Below are positions 7,917 through 16,438 of a stretch of DNA of 49,093 nt, in pieces. The DNA is from Bdellovibrionales bacterium (GTDB taxonomy: Bacteria; Bdellovibrionota; FAC87; UBA2466; JACKAF01), in assembly GCA_020435295.1 (NCBI GenBank), contig JAGQZV010000003.1:1-49093 (forward strand), written 5' to 3'. The translations under genes and the position numbers were made by a program. The notes under the pieces were generated by a model, which searched no databases, had not been told where the DNA came from, and worked only from the letters and a program-made list of their open reading frames with translations. Each line of letters begins with the position of its first letter. Within the stretch, counting starts at the first letter, position 1.

Positions 7917-9079
7917 GTGGCTGCCTTTCCGTGTTGCGTCCGTACCCAGCGTATTTCCTGACGACGCACGCGCAGCTTGAGAGAGGCCAAGGCGCGCCAT
8001 GCCACAAAATAGGGGCCTTTCGCCAGAGCCAAAAACGAGCGGGTAGGTGCTCCGGCCAAAAAGAGAGCGGCCACCGGGTATCCGATGAGAGCGGCAAAAA
8101 ATAGCCCGGCAGCTACCCAGGATGGGGGCGTTCCCCACACGGGCAGGGCCAAGAGTGCAAAAACACCCAACGCGGAAAGCGTGGAGAATGTTGGCAGGTA
8201 GGATTCAAGCCCCGCGTCCACCGCGGCCACGTTGTGCTGACGTATCCCGTAGAGGAGCAGCCGTTTTCGGAAATTTTGACTTACTTCTTTTGCTCCCTGC
8301 ATCCACCGTATTCGTTGCGTTTTTGCCTGTTCCCACGTGGGCGGGGCTTCGCCGAAACCAACCGCTTCCGGGGCGTAACAAATGCGGTACCCTGCAAGTA
8401 GCAGTCGCTGCCTTAACTGGAAGTCTTCTGTCAATCCCTCGCCCCAACCGAGTTCCGCGAGAACACTTCGATGCAAAGCAATGGAATCGCCCATGTTCTT
8501 TGCCGACATTCCCCAATAGCTGCGGCCGAGATTTTGACTGAGATTATCAATGAGAAACTTGGCTTCCGTTAACGCCGCGAACCAGCCGCTTTCAGGATTT
8601 ACGATGCGGTGCTGTCCTTGCACAACCTTGGCTCCATTGCAAAGGTAACGATCCACCGTGCCTAGAAAATCGGGGTCTACCAGTGTGTCCGCGTCAAAAA
8701 CGACGACAGCGTCATAGGAATTTCCTTCCAAAATCTTTCGAAAAAGCCACGTGAGCGCGGCCCCCTTGCCGGTCCGCGGTCCTTCTTGTCGATTGTGAGC
8801 GATGGCGCCGGCCCGGCACGCGAGCGCCACTGTTTGATCCGTGCAGTAGTCTCCAACTACATGGACGTCGTACCGATCCTTTGGGTAGTGCATGGTTAGG
8901 AGTCGCAACACAGTTTCTGCAATGACCGACTCTTCGTTGTGAGCGGCAATGGCAATCGCAAAACGGTGTGCGTGTATTTGGGAGGGCCGAGTGGACGTTC
9001 TTTTCCCGAGCCAACTGCCTAGGAGCAGGAAATAGAAATAGGCAAGAGGTACTGCCAGGAGCAAGAATATGTACGTCAC
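7913..9079 (-). CDS. Membrane GT2 glycosyltransferase, processive-synthase type
   Basis: 388 residues. One N-terminal membrane helix (3-25), a cytoplasmic GT-A domain, and three or so C-terminal membrane helices. The synthase motifs are present in order: AAHNEE, FDAD, TEDFQL and QRIRWMQG (Q-x-x-R-W). This is the pattern of cellulose, chitin or mannan synthase-like enzymes that polymerise and export beta-glycans. It starts with GTG after AAGGAG. Its place between two GT4 enzymes, near GH5- and GH26-like exported hydrolases, fits a beta-linked hexose polymer, although some enzymes with these motifs add only single sugars. Confidence 0.85.
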   Translation of the reverse strand: MTYIFLLLAVPLAYFYFLLLGSWLGKRTSTRPSQIHAHRFAIAIAAHNEESVIAETVLRLLTMHYPKDRYDVHVVGDYCTDQTVALACRAGAIAHNRQEGPRTGKGAALTWLFRKILEGNSYDAVVVFDADTLVDPDFLGTVDRYLCNGAKVVQGQHRIVNPESGWFAALTEAKFLIDNLSQNLGRSYWGMSAKNMGDSIALHRSVLAELGWGEGLTEDFQLRQRLLLAGYRICYAPEAVGFGEAPPTWEQAKTQRIRWMQGAKEVSQNFRKRLLLYGIRQHNVAAVDAGLESYLPTFSTLSALGVFALLALPVWGTPPSWVAAGLFFAALIGYPVAALFLAGAPTRSFLALAKGPYFVAWRALASLKLRVRRQEIRWVRTQHGKAAT

Positions 9080-9091
9080 ACGGTTCTCCTT

Positions 9092-10240
9092 CTAGCCGAC
9101 AAAAGCAAATTCCGGTTTGTAGGCATGTACGCGCTCTAGCGTGAGCACGGCATCAATGAAAAACTTGGCGGCCCAGTTAGGGTATTTAAACCGCTCGTAA
9201 GTTCCGAAGAATGGCGACGATCCAGGTATGCCACCGTGAATGCCGGGAAGTGAGGGGCGCAAGGTTTGGCGGCTCGCCACAAAAGCGAGCGCCCTCTGCG
9301 CGGCTGCAAAGTACTGCGTTCGCCCATCCAACTCAAAGAAGTCCAGCCACAACTTGGCGGCCTGGCAGTTGCCAGTGAGGCAGCTTGAGTGGCTACTTGC
9401 CTTCCAGCCCGCGGCAAACGTGCTGCAAAGGCTTCCGTCGTGTTCTTGGAGGTCTAGTAACGCAGCGGAGGTTATCTTTGCTGCTGACACGTAACGCTCT
9501 TCTCCTAGCAATTTGCCACATTCCAATAATCCCTCTGCTGTGTAGCACAACGTGTGTGTGAAGGGGTCCTCCTGCGTAGTAAAGCTGCACCGGCGAAACC
9601 AACCGTCCAGGTCTTGTTGGGTCAACACCCATTCCAGACACTGTATGGCGCCAGATTGGTATTTGCCTTCAGGAACTTCCGCGTGCAGCCGCAGCAACGC
9701 CCAGGCAACGCGTGTGTCGATTGTTTTTTCTACTCCTAAGTGCTGGCCGCGCTTCCACGAGCCACCGCTATCCTGCACGGAAACCAGCCAATTGCCCGCA
9801 CGGGTCGCGGCCTCCAGAAACACAGGATTACCGGTTGCTTTGTGGGCCGCCAACAAGCCGAAGAGAACCTGGCCTGTGTCAAAAACGATGGGGTTGTGTT
9901 TCTCGCTAGCCCAATGGCTCACACCGCCGTCTTTGCCCATGACTTCCAAAACATAGTCCGCAAGTCTCAGGGCGAGGGCGCGAAGACCGGGGTCTTCTAA
10001 GTACCCGCTTGCGTTGAGAAGGGTGGGAATCGTATATCCGGTGGTTTCGGGATACGGGCTGTTCCAACGCCCTCGTAACGTGTCGTAGCCTTTGGAGAGG
10101 CCGTGTTCGCTTGCCCCGCGGTGTGCGTTCCAAAGCCACTCCACCGCCCCTCGTAGGTGGGGCTCAAACTCCTGTGGGGCTTGTGGCGAATGGCCCTGCG
10201 GAAACAGGCTTTTTCCAAGCGACTGTATCTCGGTCAACAT
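9092..10240 (-). CDS. Alpha/alpha-barrel protein of a polysaccharide locus, function unknown
   Basis: 382 residues, no signal peptide. It contains repeated helix-pair segments with tryptophan and glycine signatures (GGVSHWASEKHNP, GGSWKRGQ, DGWFRRCSF, GNCQAAKLWLDFF), typical of (alpha/alpha)6 toroids such as glycan epimerases, lyases or terpene-cyclase-like proteins. I do not recognise the exact family. Ribosome binding site AGAGGAGC is clear. It lies 12 bases upstream of the GT2 gene in the operon, so it probably handles a cytoplasmic glycan intermediate or regulates the synthase. No catalytic residues can be assigned. Confidence 0.75.
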   Translation of the reverse strand: MLTEIQSLGKSLFPQGHSPQAPQEFEPHLRGAVEWLWNAHRGASEHGLSKGYDTLRGRWNSPYPETTGYTIPTLLNASGYLEDPGLRALALRLADYVLEVMGKDGGVSHWASEKHNPIVFDTGQVLFGLLAAHKATGNPVFLEAATRAGNWLVSVQDSGGSWKRGQHLGVEKTIDTRVAWALLRLHAEVPEGKYQSGAIQCLEWVLTQQDLDGWFRRCSFTTQEDPFTHTLCYTAEGLLECGKLLGEERYVSAAKITSAALLDLQEHDGSLCSTFAAGWKASSHSSCLTGNCQAAKLWLDFFELDGRTQYFAAAQRALAFVASRQTLRPSLPGIHGGIPGSSPFFGTYERFKYPNWAAKFFIDAVLTLERVHAYKPEFAFVG

Positions 10241-10261
10241 TGCGGCTCCTCTGGTGCTGGA

Positions 10262-11338
10262 CTATGCATAGACGACTCCGTACTCGTGGATCATGCGGCC
10301 GAGCGAAAAGGATTGCCGTACGTTCTCTTGCGCTTTTGCCGGAAGTGCCTCGTAGAGTTTGGGCTCTTTAGCGATGGCGCGCAATTTGTCGTACAGATCG
10401 TGCTCGGTCAGTTTGAAAAACAAAATCCCCTCTTGTGAGAGCAAGCGGTGGGCTGGAATGTCGGAGCACAGACAAAGGAGCCCCGCCGCCATGGCTTCAA
10501 GTACCGCGACCGGGTGTCCTTCTGTGAATGACGCGCTTACGAAGATATCGCCCTTAGAGAGCGTACCGCGAATATCTTCCTGAAACCCATGAAAAAACAC
10601 TTTCGATTCCAGGCCCGCCTGGTGCACATAATCGCGCACAGCGCTCTCCTCTTCCGGAGATCCGGAACCGGCATGGTGCAGTTCGAAATCTATTCCGGCC
10701 TTCTGTAGGGCGGAACAGGTTTTAAGCAAATGAATCAAGTTTTTTTCCCTTGAAATCCGCGCGACACTCACCAGTCGCAACCGCCCGATCGGAAGCGCAG
10801 CTCTTTTCTGAGTTTCGAAGGATGCAATGTCGAGGCCATTGTAGATGGTGCAGAGTTTTGGGCGTGCCATTGGACAATGGCGGCGCAACTCATTGGTGAC
10901 GTAATCGGAAACCCCGACCACCTTCGAGTAAAACAGGCTGGCAAACTGAAAAAAGTAGACGTACTTCGGGTAACGAAGAAAATCGTGCAGCGTGTGGTGC
11001 GTGTGAACGAGGCGCAGTCTAGGAAAACGCAGTTTCAGCGCTACGGCGTATTCCATGGGGCCGAAGTCGTGCGTATGAATGACCTCTATCCGGTGTTCTT
11101 TTACGGTTTGGATGAGTTGGGCAAGTAGGGCGAAATCGTAGCCCTTAGGCTTGTTGTAGCAGAACACGGGGGTACCATGCTCGCGCAACTTGAGGCCAAT
11201 TCCTTGGAGCGTTTCAGTCTGATATGCAAAAAAATAAAGAGTGAACTCTTCCTGTGGCGTGTGCTTGGCCAATTGCTCCAGCAGCCGCTCAATACCGCCC
11301 TGGTATAAATGTTCCACCAAGTGCAAGACTCGGCTCAT
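10262..11338 (-). CDS. GT4 family glycosyltransferase
   Basis: About 358 residues, GT-B fold. The N-terminus MSRVLHLVEHLYQGGIERLL carries the GG loop; VHTHHTLHDF, VGVSDYV and IYNGLD mark the acceptor domain; VARISREKN and FTEGHPVAVLEAMAAG are the donor-binding motifs with the GT4 glutamates. Start ATG 11338 has GGGGAGGGG upstream; a longer form beginning at 11371 is unlikely. First gene of the minus-strand operon, reading from a 315-base divergent promoter region shared with the GH26-like genes. Confidence 0.88.
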   Translation of the reverse strand: MSRVLHLVEHLYQGGIERLLEQLAKHTPQEEFTLYFFAYQTETLQGIGLKLREHGTPVFCYNKPKGYDFALLAQLIQTVKEHRIEVIHTHDFGPMEYAVALKLRFPRLRLVHTHHTLHDFLRYPKYVYFFQFASLFYSKVVGVSDYVTNELRRHCPMARPKLCTIYNGLDIASFETQKRAALPIGRLRLVSVARISREKNLIHLLKTCSALQKAGIDFELHHAGSGSPEEESAVRDYVHQAGLESKVFFHGFQEDIRGTLSKGDIFVSASFTEGHPVAVLEAMAAGLLCLCSDIPAHRLLSQEGILFFKLTEHDLYDKLRAIAKEPKLYEALPAKAQENVRQSFSLGRMIHEYGVVYA

Positions 11339-11653
11339 GGGCCACCCCTCCCCAGTAAAAATCTGTAGCATAGTCAGACGCGGCTGCTAAGTGGTTTCCC
11401 GTGCGGCTGTGAATTTTCTTACCGGTAATTATTTCCGAGAAGGGTGGTGCCGAAATAACCTCTTTGTTTCCTTGTGTTTTGCAAAATTTTCTCGATCGCT
11501 TGTGTGGCTCACTGGACGAGAGACTTTTAGGCCCGCTTTTGTGCGTGTTTCACATCCGAAACTTTTGCGTTGAGTCGTGGCACTTCATTTGCAGCCGCTG
11601 AAATCGGTGCCACACATTTTGGTTACCAGTTTAAGATAAAGGAGCTTTGGAAA
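11339..11653. promoter_or_regulatory. Divergent control region of the polysaccharide locus
   Basis: 315 bases without a gene, between the GT4 operon (minus) and the GH26-like genes (plus). It contains a dyad TTATTTC (11429-11435) / GAAATAA (11452-11458) that could be a regulator site. Nearer the plus-strand gene a hairpin GTGGCAC (11577-11583) / GTGCCAC (11607-11613) with an inner short stem lies in the presumed 5' leader, before the AAGGAG at about 11639. No c-di-GMP riboswitch consensus or clear promoter pair was recognised. Confidence 0.45.
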
Positions 11654-12736
11654 ATGAAAACCAAACGCAGATTTCTGCAACGTAGCGTGTACGCAGTCGT
11701 CGCGCTACTCGGTATGGCCGCACAGGCTGCCCCGTTGAAAGTTGTGCCCTCGGAATGGGGGATTTACCATGGAGCTTTTCCGGATCTAACGGCCCCGGCT
11801 TCGCAGTTCTATGAAAGCTCAAAGATCATGCAGCTGGAATCCATGTTGGCCAAACCGCTGGCCTGGGTACAGGTGCAAGATGATTTTGTCGAAGGCATCC
11901 AGTTTCCCTGGCCGGCCGTGGAGGCGATCGAGAAGTTAGGAAAGGTACCCTATATTCGGCTTATGCCACTTTCTCGGCGGGAACAAAACTTTGGTAAGGA
12001 TCCCCTCTATAACTTAGAAAACATTCTTCGCGGGGATTTTGATAGGGACCTGCGCGAGTATGCGCGCAACGCCAAACTAACTGGTTCTCCACTCATCATG
12101 GAGTTTGCGCCCGAAGCCAATGGTCGTTGGTACCCCTGGAACGGACTGTGGAATGGGGGCGGCGAAACTACTGGATATGGAGATCCGGCGTTGGCCGACG
12201 GGCCCGAACGGTACCGTGATGCCTACCGGCGTGTGATCGATATTTTCCGCGTCGAAGGTGTAGAGAACGTTACGTGGGTCTTCCATGTCGACTCTCAGCC
12301 AAAGCCGACAGCCGACTGGAACAAGATGGCGCTGTACTATCCTGGCGACGAATACATCGACTGGATCGGTATCAGCGTTTTTGGCGCCCAATTTCCTTGG
12401 GATTACTGGAACAGTTTTACCCAAGTCATGGATCAAGCGTATGACGAATTTGCGGCTATTTCTCCCAACAAGCCTCTGGCAGTGGTGGAATTTGGCGTGA
12501 TCGAGGATAGTTTCGATCCCAACCGTAAGGCAAACTGGTTGCGCGAAGCCCTTACCGTGATCCGTGATGAACGGTATGCCCGTATCAAGGCGATTAGCTA
12601 CTGGCATGAGAGTAGCTGGATCCCGACACGGGACAACAACTTGCGACTGGATTCCAGCCCACAAGCGCTGGAAATGTACAACCGTCTGCTGCAGGAAGAA
12701 ACCTTCCTCGGCGAACTCGAAGTTACTTGGCCGTAG
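11654..12736 (+). CDS. Exported GH26-like glycoside hydrolase (paralogue 1)
   Basis: 360 residues with an N-terminal signal peptide (RR then hydrophobic residues 12-26, ending AAQAA). The mature protein is a TIM barrel resembling GH26 beta-mannanases: GIYHGAFPD near the start, acid/base Glu154 in FAPEANGRWYPW, nucleophile Glu279 in VVEFG. GH26 enzymes cut beta-1,4-mannan or related beta-glucans with retention. Start ATG 11654 follows AAAGGAG. Closely similar to the next gene over its whole catalytic domain, so a tandem duplication. Likely periplasmic or secreted and acting on the polymer made by the adjacent transferases. Confidence 0.8.
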   Translation: MKTKRRFLQRSVYAVVALLGMAAQAAPLKVVPSEWGIYHGAFPDLTAPASQFYESSKIMQLESMLAKPLAWVQVQDDFVEGIQFPWPAVEAIEKLGKVPYIRLMPLSRREQNFGKDPLYNLENILRGDFDRDLREYARNAKLTGSPLIMEFAPEANGRWYPWNGLWNGGGETTGYGDPALADGPERYRDAYRRVIDIFRVEGVENVTWVFHVDSQPKPTADWNKMALYYPGDEYIDWIGISVFGAQFPWDYWNSFTQVMDQAYDEFAAISPNKPLAVVEFGVIEDSFDPNRKANWLREALTVIRDERYARIKAISYWHESSWIPTRDNNLRLDSSPQALEMYNRLLQEETFLGELEVTWP

Positions 12737-12767
12737 CCTGGTAACTCTGGTAACTAGATCCTAACAG

Positions 12768-12802
12768 CCGGTGCTTCGCCAGGTGGCGGGGCACCGGTTT
12801 TT
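12768..12802 (+). terminator. Rho-independent terminator between the two GH26-like genes
   Basis: Stem CCGGTGC (12768-12774) / GCACCGG (12791-12797), continued inside by CGCC/GGCG with an AGGT loop, followed by five T. It ends about 45 bases before the second paralogue's start, so the second gene either depends on readthrough or has a promoter within the short remaining gap. Confidence 0.75.
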
Positions 12803-12845
12803 GCATCGGCCGCTGTGGCGCAAACACCAAGCCGGGGGGGCGAAA

Positions 12846-14030
12846 ATGAGAAGATTTGGTTGCGGATGGATTCGGCAAAACATACCGGCGTTAGTATCGG
12901 CCGTGGCACTAATGTTGGTACTTGTCGGCTGCGCCAAGCGTCCCAGTAAAACCGAACGGGTGGTACCTCCGGCACCAGAGCGCTTCTCCCTTCGTGCAGG
13001 GGCGCTCCGCCCACCGGAAAAAGGCGTGTATCAGGGCGCTTTCCCCGATCTTCCCAAGGGCGATTTGCAAAACATTGCGTCCAACGTCCGCGCTATGGAA
13101 CGTCTTACCGGCAAGAATCTTACATGGGTGCAGTTCGAAAACGACTGGGCAGAGAGCACGGAATTTCCCTGGCAGGCCGTAGATGAGATTTTGAAGATGG
13201 GGCGTATCCCGTATATCCGCATTCTCCCGCGTAGCCGGACAGACCAAAATTTGGGGGCGGATCCCGTCTACACGATGGAGAATTTCTTGAAAGGCTATTT
13301 CGATGATGTGTTACGGCAGTGGGCGGCACTTGCCAAGACTGTGGATCAGCCAATCATCATTGAGTTTGCACCCGAGGTGAATGGCAACTGGTACCCCTGG
13401 AACGGGCAGTGGAACGGGGGGGCGGAAACAGCACAGTATGGAGATCCCCAGCTTGCAGACGGCCCGGAACGATTCCGAGACGTCTACCGTCGGGTCATTG
13501 ATATCTTCAAGACGGCCCGGGCGGACAAGGTTACCTGGGTCTTCCACGTCGATTCGCAGCCGCAGCCCAAAGAAGAGTGGAACCAAATGGCGCACTACTA
13601 CCCCGGGGATGAGTACATTGACTGGATAGGAGTTAGCGTTTTCGGCGCTCAGGTTCCAGGCGACTATTGGAACTCCTTCACCGCGGTACTCGACAATACG
13701 TACAACGAACTGGTTTCCATTTCACCGCTGAAGCCCGTGGCAATTGTGGAGTTTGCGACAATTGAGCATCCCTCAGATGTGATGGGAAAAGCGCGTTGGA
13801 TTCAGGAAGCCCTGTTCAGCTTGCAGGCCGGCTGGTACCCGCACGTGCGGGCTATCAGCTACTGGCATGAGCGCAGCTGGACCGGGGATCCAGCACAAAA
13901 CTTACGTGTGGATTCTTCACTCAACGCCTTGGACGCGTATCGCAATGGGATACAAAACGACTTTTTCATTGGCGACGCTTTCTTTATGAAACAGGAGCAA
14001 ACTGGAGAAGCTGGCGCACCTTCGCCTTGA
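12846..14030 (+). CDS. GH26-like glycoside hydrolase lipoprotein (paralogue 2)
   Basis: 394 residues. A lipoprotein signal peptide ends LVLVGC (lipidated Cys29), then a short linker and a GH26-like barrel with GVYQGAFPD, acid/base Glu177 in FAPEVNGNWYPW and nucleophile Glu302 in IVEFA (the usual following Gly is Ala). The catalytic domain closely matches the preceding gene, so the pair offers one soluble and one membrane-anchored copy. Start ATG 12846 is preceded by a run of G. The 3' end overlaps the convergent flippase gene by 47 bases. Probable role: trimming, release or remodelling of the nascent polysaccharide at a membrane surface. Confidence 0.8.
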   Translation: MRRFGCGWIRQNIPALVSAVALMLVLVGCAKRPSKTERVVPPAPERFSLRAGALRPPEKGVYQGAFPDLPKGDLQNIASNVRAMERLTGKNLTWVQFENDWAESTEFPWQAVDEILKMGRIPYIRILPRSRTDQNLGADPVYTMENFLKGYFDDVLRQWAALAKTVDQPIIIEFAPEVNGNWYPWNGQWNGGAETAQYGDPQLADGPERFRDVYRRVIDIFKTARADKVTWVFHVDSQPQPKEEWNQMAHYYPGDEYIDWIGVSVFGAQVPGDYWNSFTAVLDNTYNELVSISPLKPVAIVEFATIEHPSDVMGKARWIQEALFSLQAGWYPHVRAISYWHERSWTGDPAQNLRVDSSLNALDAYRNGIQNDFFIGDAFFMKQEQTGEAGAPSP

Positions 14031-15465
14031 GGTAGGCCACTTCGTCCGGCATCACAAGGCCGGTGGGAATGGCCGCCAGGGCGAGATACAGTGCGTACAA
14101 ACTGCCTCCAATGGCAAGCTGCCAAAAAACTCCCAGCGCAAAGGGCGTAGTGGATAGCCATGCTGTTGCCGCCCCAAGAACACTGACAAGTCCGATGCGC
14201 TGAATCTGCGCCCAAGGAAAGTATTCGGTGGCCTTCAATTGAAGTAGCCTGGCGGCATCCCTGGAATATAAGACTTGAGTGAGAACGTCGCACAAGAATT
14301 TGGTGAACAGCGCCCAGAGGGGACCGAAGAAAAAGGCACTGCTGACGACGGCTGCGACGGTGTAAATGGCAGCCACGCTTTGCAGCCGTAACAAACGTCC
14401 CGTGCGAGCGAAAACGCGAAATAGGATTTCTGGAGAAAAACCAGTCAGCAGGAGAATAAGTGTAAAAATCCGGAAATACGGAGCGCTTTGCGCATAGGTA
14501 TCAGAGAACACAAATCGGATAACGGGTTCTGCAAAAAAAACTAGGAACGCCGCCACCGGCATCTGAAAGAGTGCTACTTTTCGCAACGTCGTGTGCCAGA
14601 GATACTTCAGGTGTTCGGGGTTTTTGTGCGACTCCACCATGTCAAAGGACATGAGATCGGTCATGGTATTGGAGACGCTTCCAATAAGCGGGATTTCGAA
14701 GCAGCCTACGGCATAAACGGTGAATTGGCGGACCGAGAAAAGAGTGGAAATCACGAATTTGTCGAGTTTTAGGCAAAAGGAAATAAGGTTCGTAAGGCCT
14801 TGCGGGATACTAAAATAGATTTGCTCGCGCAGGAAACGTTTTGATACCTGCCACTTGTTCGCGGTATGGCGCCATTCGCGGAGATTAAGACCCGCGAGGA
14901 CAGCAAATTTCACTCCAGTCAACACCGCCAAGCCTGCGAATACCTCGCTCATAGAGTTGAATACGTAAAACCCGCCGATGAGTACTACCGCCTTCAGAGT
15001 TTCGTACACGAAACTCACGGCAATCGCCGCCTTAATGTGATCGAGTACTGTCAGGTAATGTTCGAAGTGTTGGGTGGGGATTGAAAAAAACAGGAAAAGT
15101 GCGAAGTAGGGGAGGGGCTTTGCTAGTTCCGGGTTGTTAAATAGCTCGCCAACAAAATTCGGGAACAGACACAGACCGGCACAGAGAACAGCAGCTACCA
15201 AGGAATCAAAAAGCATGACATTTAGCGAGAAGAGGCTGCGGTGCTCTGGATGATTCTTGATGAAATAGAAAAGCCCGTTGTCCATCCCCATGTGGCCGAT
15301 AACCATTGCGAGCAAGTAAACGAGCATGAGTTGTTTGTAGGTGCCGTACATTTCTACAGTCAGCCACCGGCTCAAGAAGATCGGGATGAGGAAACTTGCG
15401 ACGACGACCCCGAGATGGCCGAAGGACAGCAATACCGTTTTTTCAAAGTGCTTCTTATCCGACAT
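13984..15465 (-). CDS. Wzx-like polysaccharide flippase
   Basis: 493 residues with about twelve to fourteen hydrophobic helices spread along the chain, starting KTVLLSFGHLGVVVASFLIPIFLSRWL. The layout fits the MATE/polysaccharide-export superfamily that flips undecaprenyl-linked repeat units across the inner membrane. ATG start with only a weak upstream GGTGG. It is a single gene between two plus-strand units. Together with the Wzy-like and Wzz-like proteins encoded downstream it completes a Wzx/Wzy-dependent set. Confidence 0.85.
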   Translation of the reverse strand: MSDKKHFEKTVLLSFGHLGVVVASFLIPIFLSRWLTVEMYGTYKQLMLVYLLAMVIGHMGMDNGLFYFIKNHPEHRSLFSLNVMLFDSLVAAVLCAGLCLFPNFVGELFNNPELAKPLPYFALFLFFSIPTQHFEHYLTVLDHIKAAIAVSFVYETLKAVVLIGGFYVFNSMSEVFAGLAVLTGVKFAVLAGLNLREWRHTANKWQVSKRFLREQIYFSIPQGLTNLISFCLKLDKFVISTLFSVRQFTVYAVGCFEIPLIGSVSNTMTDLMSFDMVESHKNPEHLKYLWHTTLRKVALFQMPVAAFLVFFAEPVIRFVFSDTYAQSAPYFRIFTLILLLTGFSPEILFRVFARTGRLLRLQSVAAIYTVAAVVSSAFFFGPLWALFTKFLCDVLTQVLYSRDAARLLQLKATEYFPWAQIQRIGLVSVLGAATAWLSTTPFALGVFWQLAIGGSLYALYLALAAIPTGLVMPDEVAYLKAKVRQLLQFAPVS

Positions 15466-15748
15466 AGAATTGCACCACCCGTTGGTGGCGTCTCTCCCCC
15501 AAAGTCTCGATTAACGTAGCGCGGCTATGGCCGGGCAGCAAGGGCCAAACGTTCAAGCAACGGTTGGTATCATTTTGGCGTGGTGGAGAAAAGTTTACCT
15601 GTTTTGGCACTGGAATGGTTTGAGGCGGGGCTGTTTCCCGCTGCAAACGCGGTTTCTCTGAGCTCGTCAAGTGGCACAGTTTCTGCAAACTCAATTCTTA
15701 GACATGGGAAGCCCCGGTGTTGGGAGCCGGGTCCTCTTTGGGGGGAAC
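15466..15748. promoter_or_regulatory. Divergent region upstream of the main polysaccharide operon
   Basis: 283 bases with no convincing gene; small open frames here have no motif or ribosome binding site. It must hold promoters of the flippase and of the long plus-strand operon. TTGGCAC at about 15604 resembles half of a sigma-54 site but the -12 GC is absent. A GGGGGG at about 15740-15745 is the ribosome binding site of the next gene. Confidence 0.35.
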
Positions 15749-16414
15749 ATGGAACAGTACTTTGCAGAAAATGCCGCTGCCATTCGCGCAACTTTTTCTT
15801 TTTCGTTTGAGTTCGAACGCCCTACGTTCGAATCCTTACGCAATTTTGTCGTAGCCTTTGGGGAAACCGCCATTGCGGCCCTGTTGCTACTACTCGCGAG
15901 CCCGGCGATGCTGCTATGCGTAATTGGCATCAAGCTCACGTCCCGCGGTCCGTCGCTCTACAAGCAGGAACGAATTGGAAAAAATGGCAAAGCGTTCACA
16001 ATCTACAAGTTCCGTTCAATGCGGATGGACGCAGAGGAGAAGACCGGGCCCGTCTTGTCTTGGACAGCAGATCCGCGCGTGACAGCCTTTGGCAACTTCC
16101 TGCGCAAGACCCATCTGGATGAGCTCCCGCAACTGTGGAATGTAATGGTGGGAGACATGGGCTTAGTGGGCCCTCGCCCCGAACGCCCGTTCTTCGTCAG
16201 TCGCTTTCGCAATGAAGTGCCTTACTATCACTTGAGAGAGCGGGTGAAGCCAGGTATTACCGGTTTAGCGCAGGTATGTTGTGGCTACAATGCGGGGCCA
16301 GAAGAGAAACTTGAATTTGATCTTCTTTACATCCAGCACCAGCACTCCTGGTCGATGTATTTTCTGATTCTCTATTACACGGCCCGAAAAATCTTACTCG
16401 CGCGAACAGTTTGA
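15749..16414 (+). CDS. Polyprenyl-phosphate sugar-phosphate transferase (initiating enzyme)
   Basis: About 221 residues of the bacterial sugar transferase family (WcaJ/WbaP C-terminal type). A hydrophobic hairpin near residues 30-56 is followed by [50 protein letters not shown] and [11 protein letters not shown]. It moves a sugar-1-phosphate from a UDP-sugar to undecaprenyl phosphate, starting repeat-unit assembly at the inner membrane. Start ATG 15749 has a G-run upstream; an upstream frame from 15671 looks spurious. First gene of an operon extending to the epimerase at 23575. Confidence 0.92.
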   Translation: MEQYFAENAAAIRATFSFSFEFERPTFESLRNFVVAFGETAIAALLLLLASPAMLLCVIGIKLTSRGPSLYKQERIGKNGKAFTIYKFRSMRMDAEEKTGPVLSWTADPRVTAFGNFLRKTHLDELPQLWNVMVGDMGLVGPRPERPFFVSRFRNEVPYYHLRERVKPGITGLAQVCCGYNAGPEEKLEFDLLYIQHQHSWSMYFLILYYTARKILLARTV

Positions 16415-16438
16415 TACTTGGTATGGGTAGGGGTACCT

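Noticed and set aside
12077-12664. Antisense frame (195 codons) inside the first GH26-like gene
   Set aside because: Fully overlaps a gene with clear catalytic motifs, and part of it also appears in the paralogue because the sense sequences are duplicated.
15604-15625. Possible sigma-54 promoter (TTGGCAC) upstream of the polysaccharide operon
   Set aside because: The GC expected at -12 is GT at the right spacing, so the match is only half a site.
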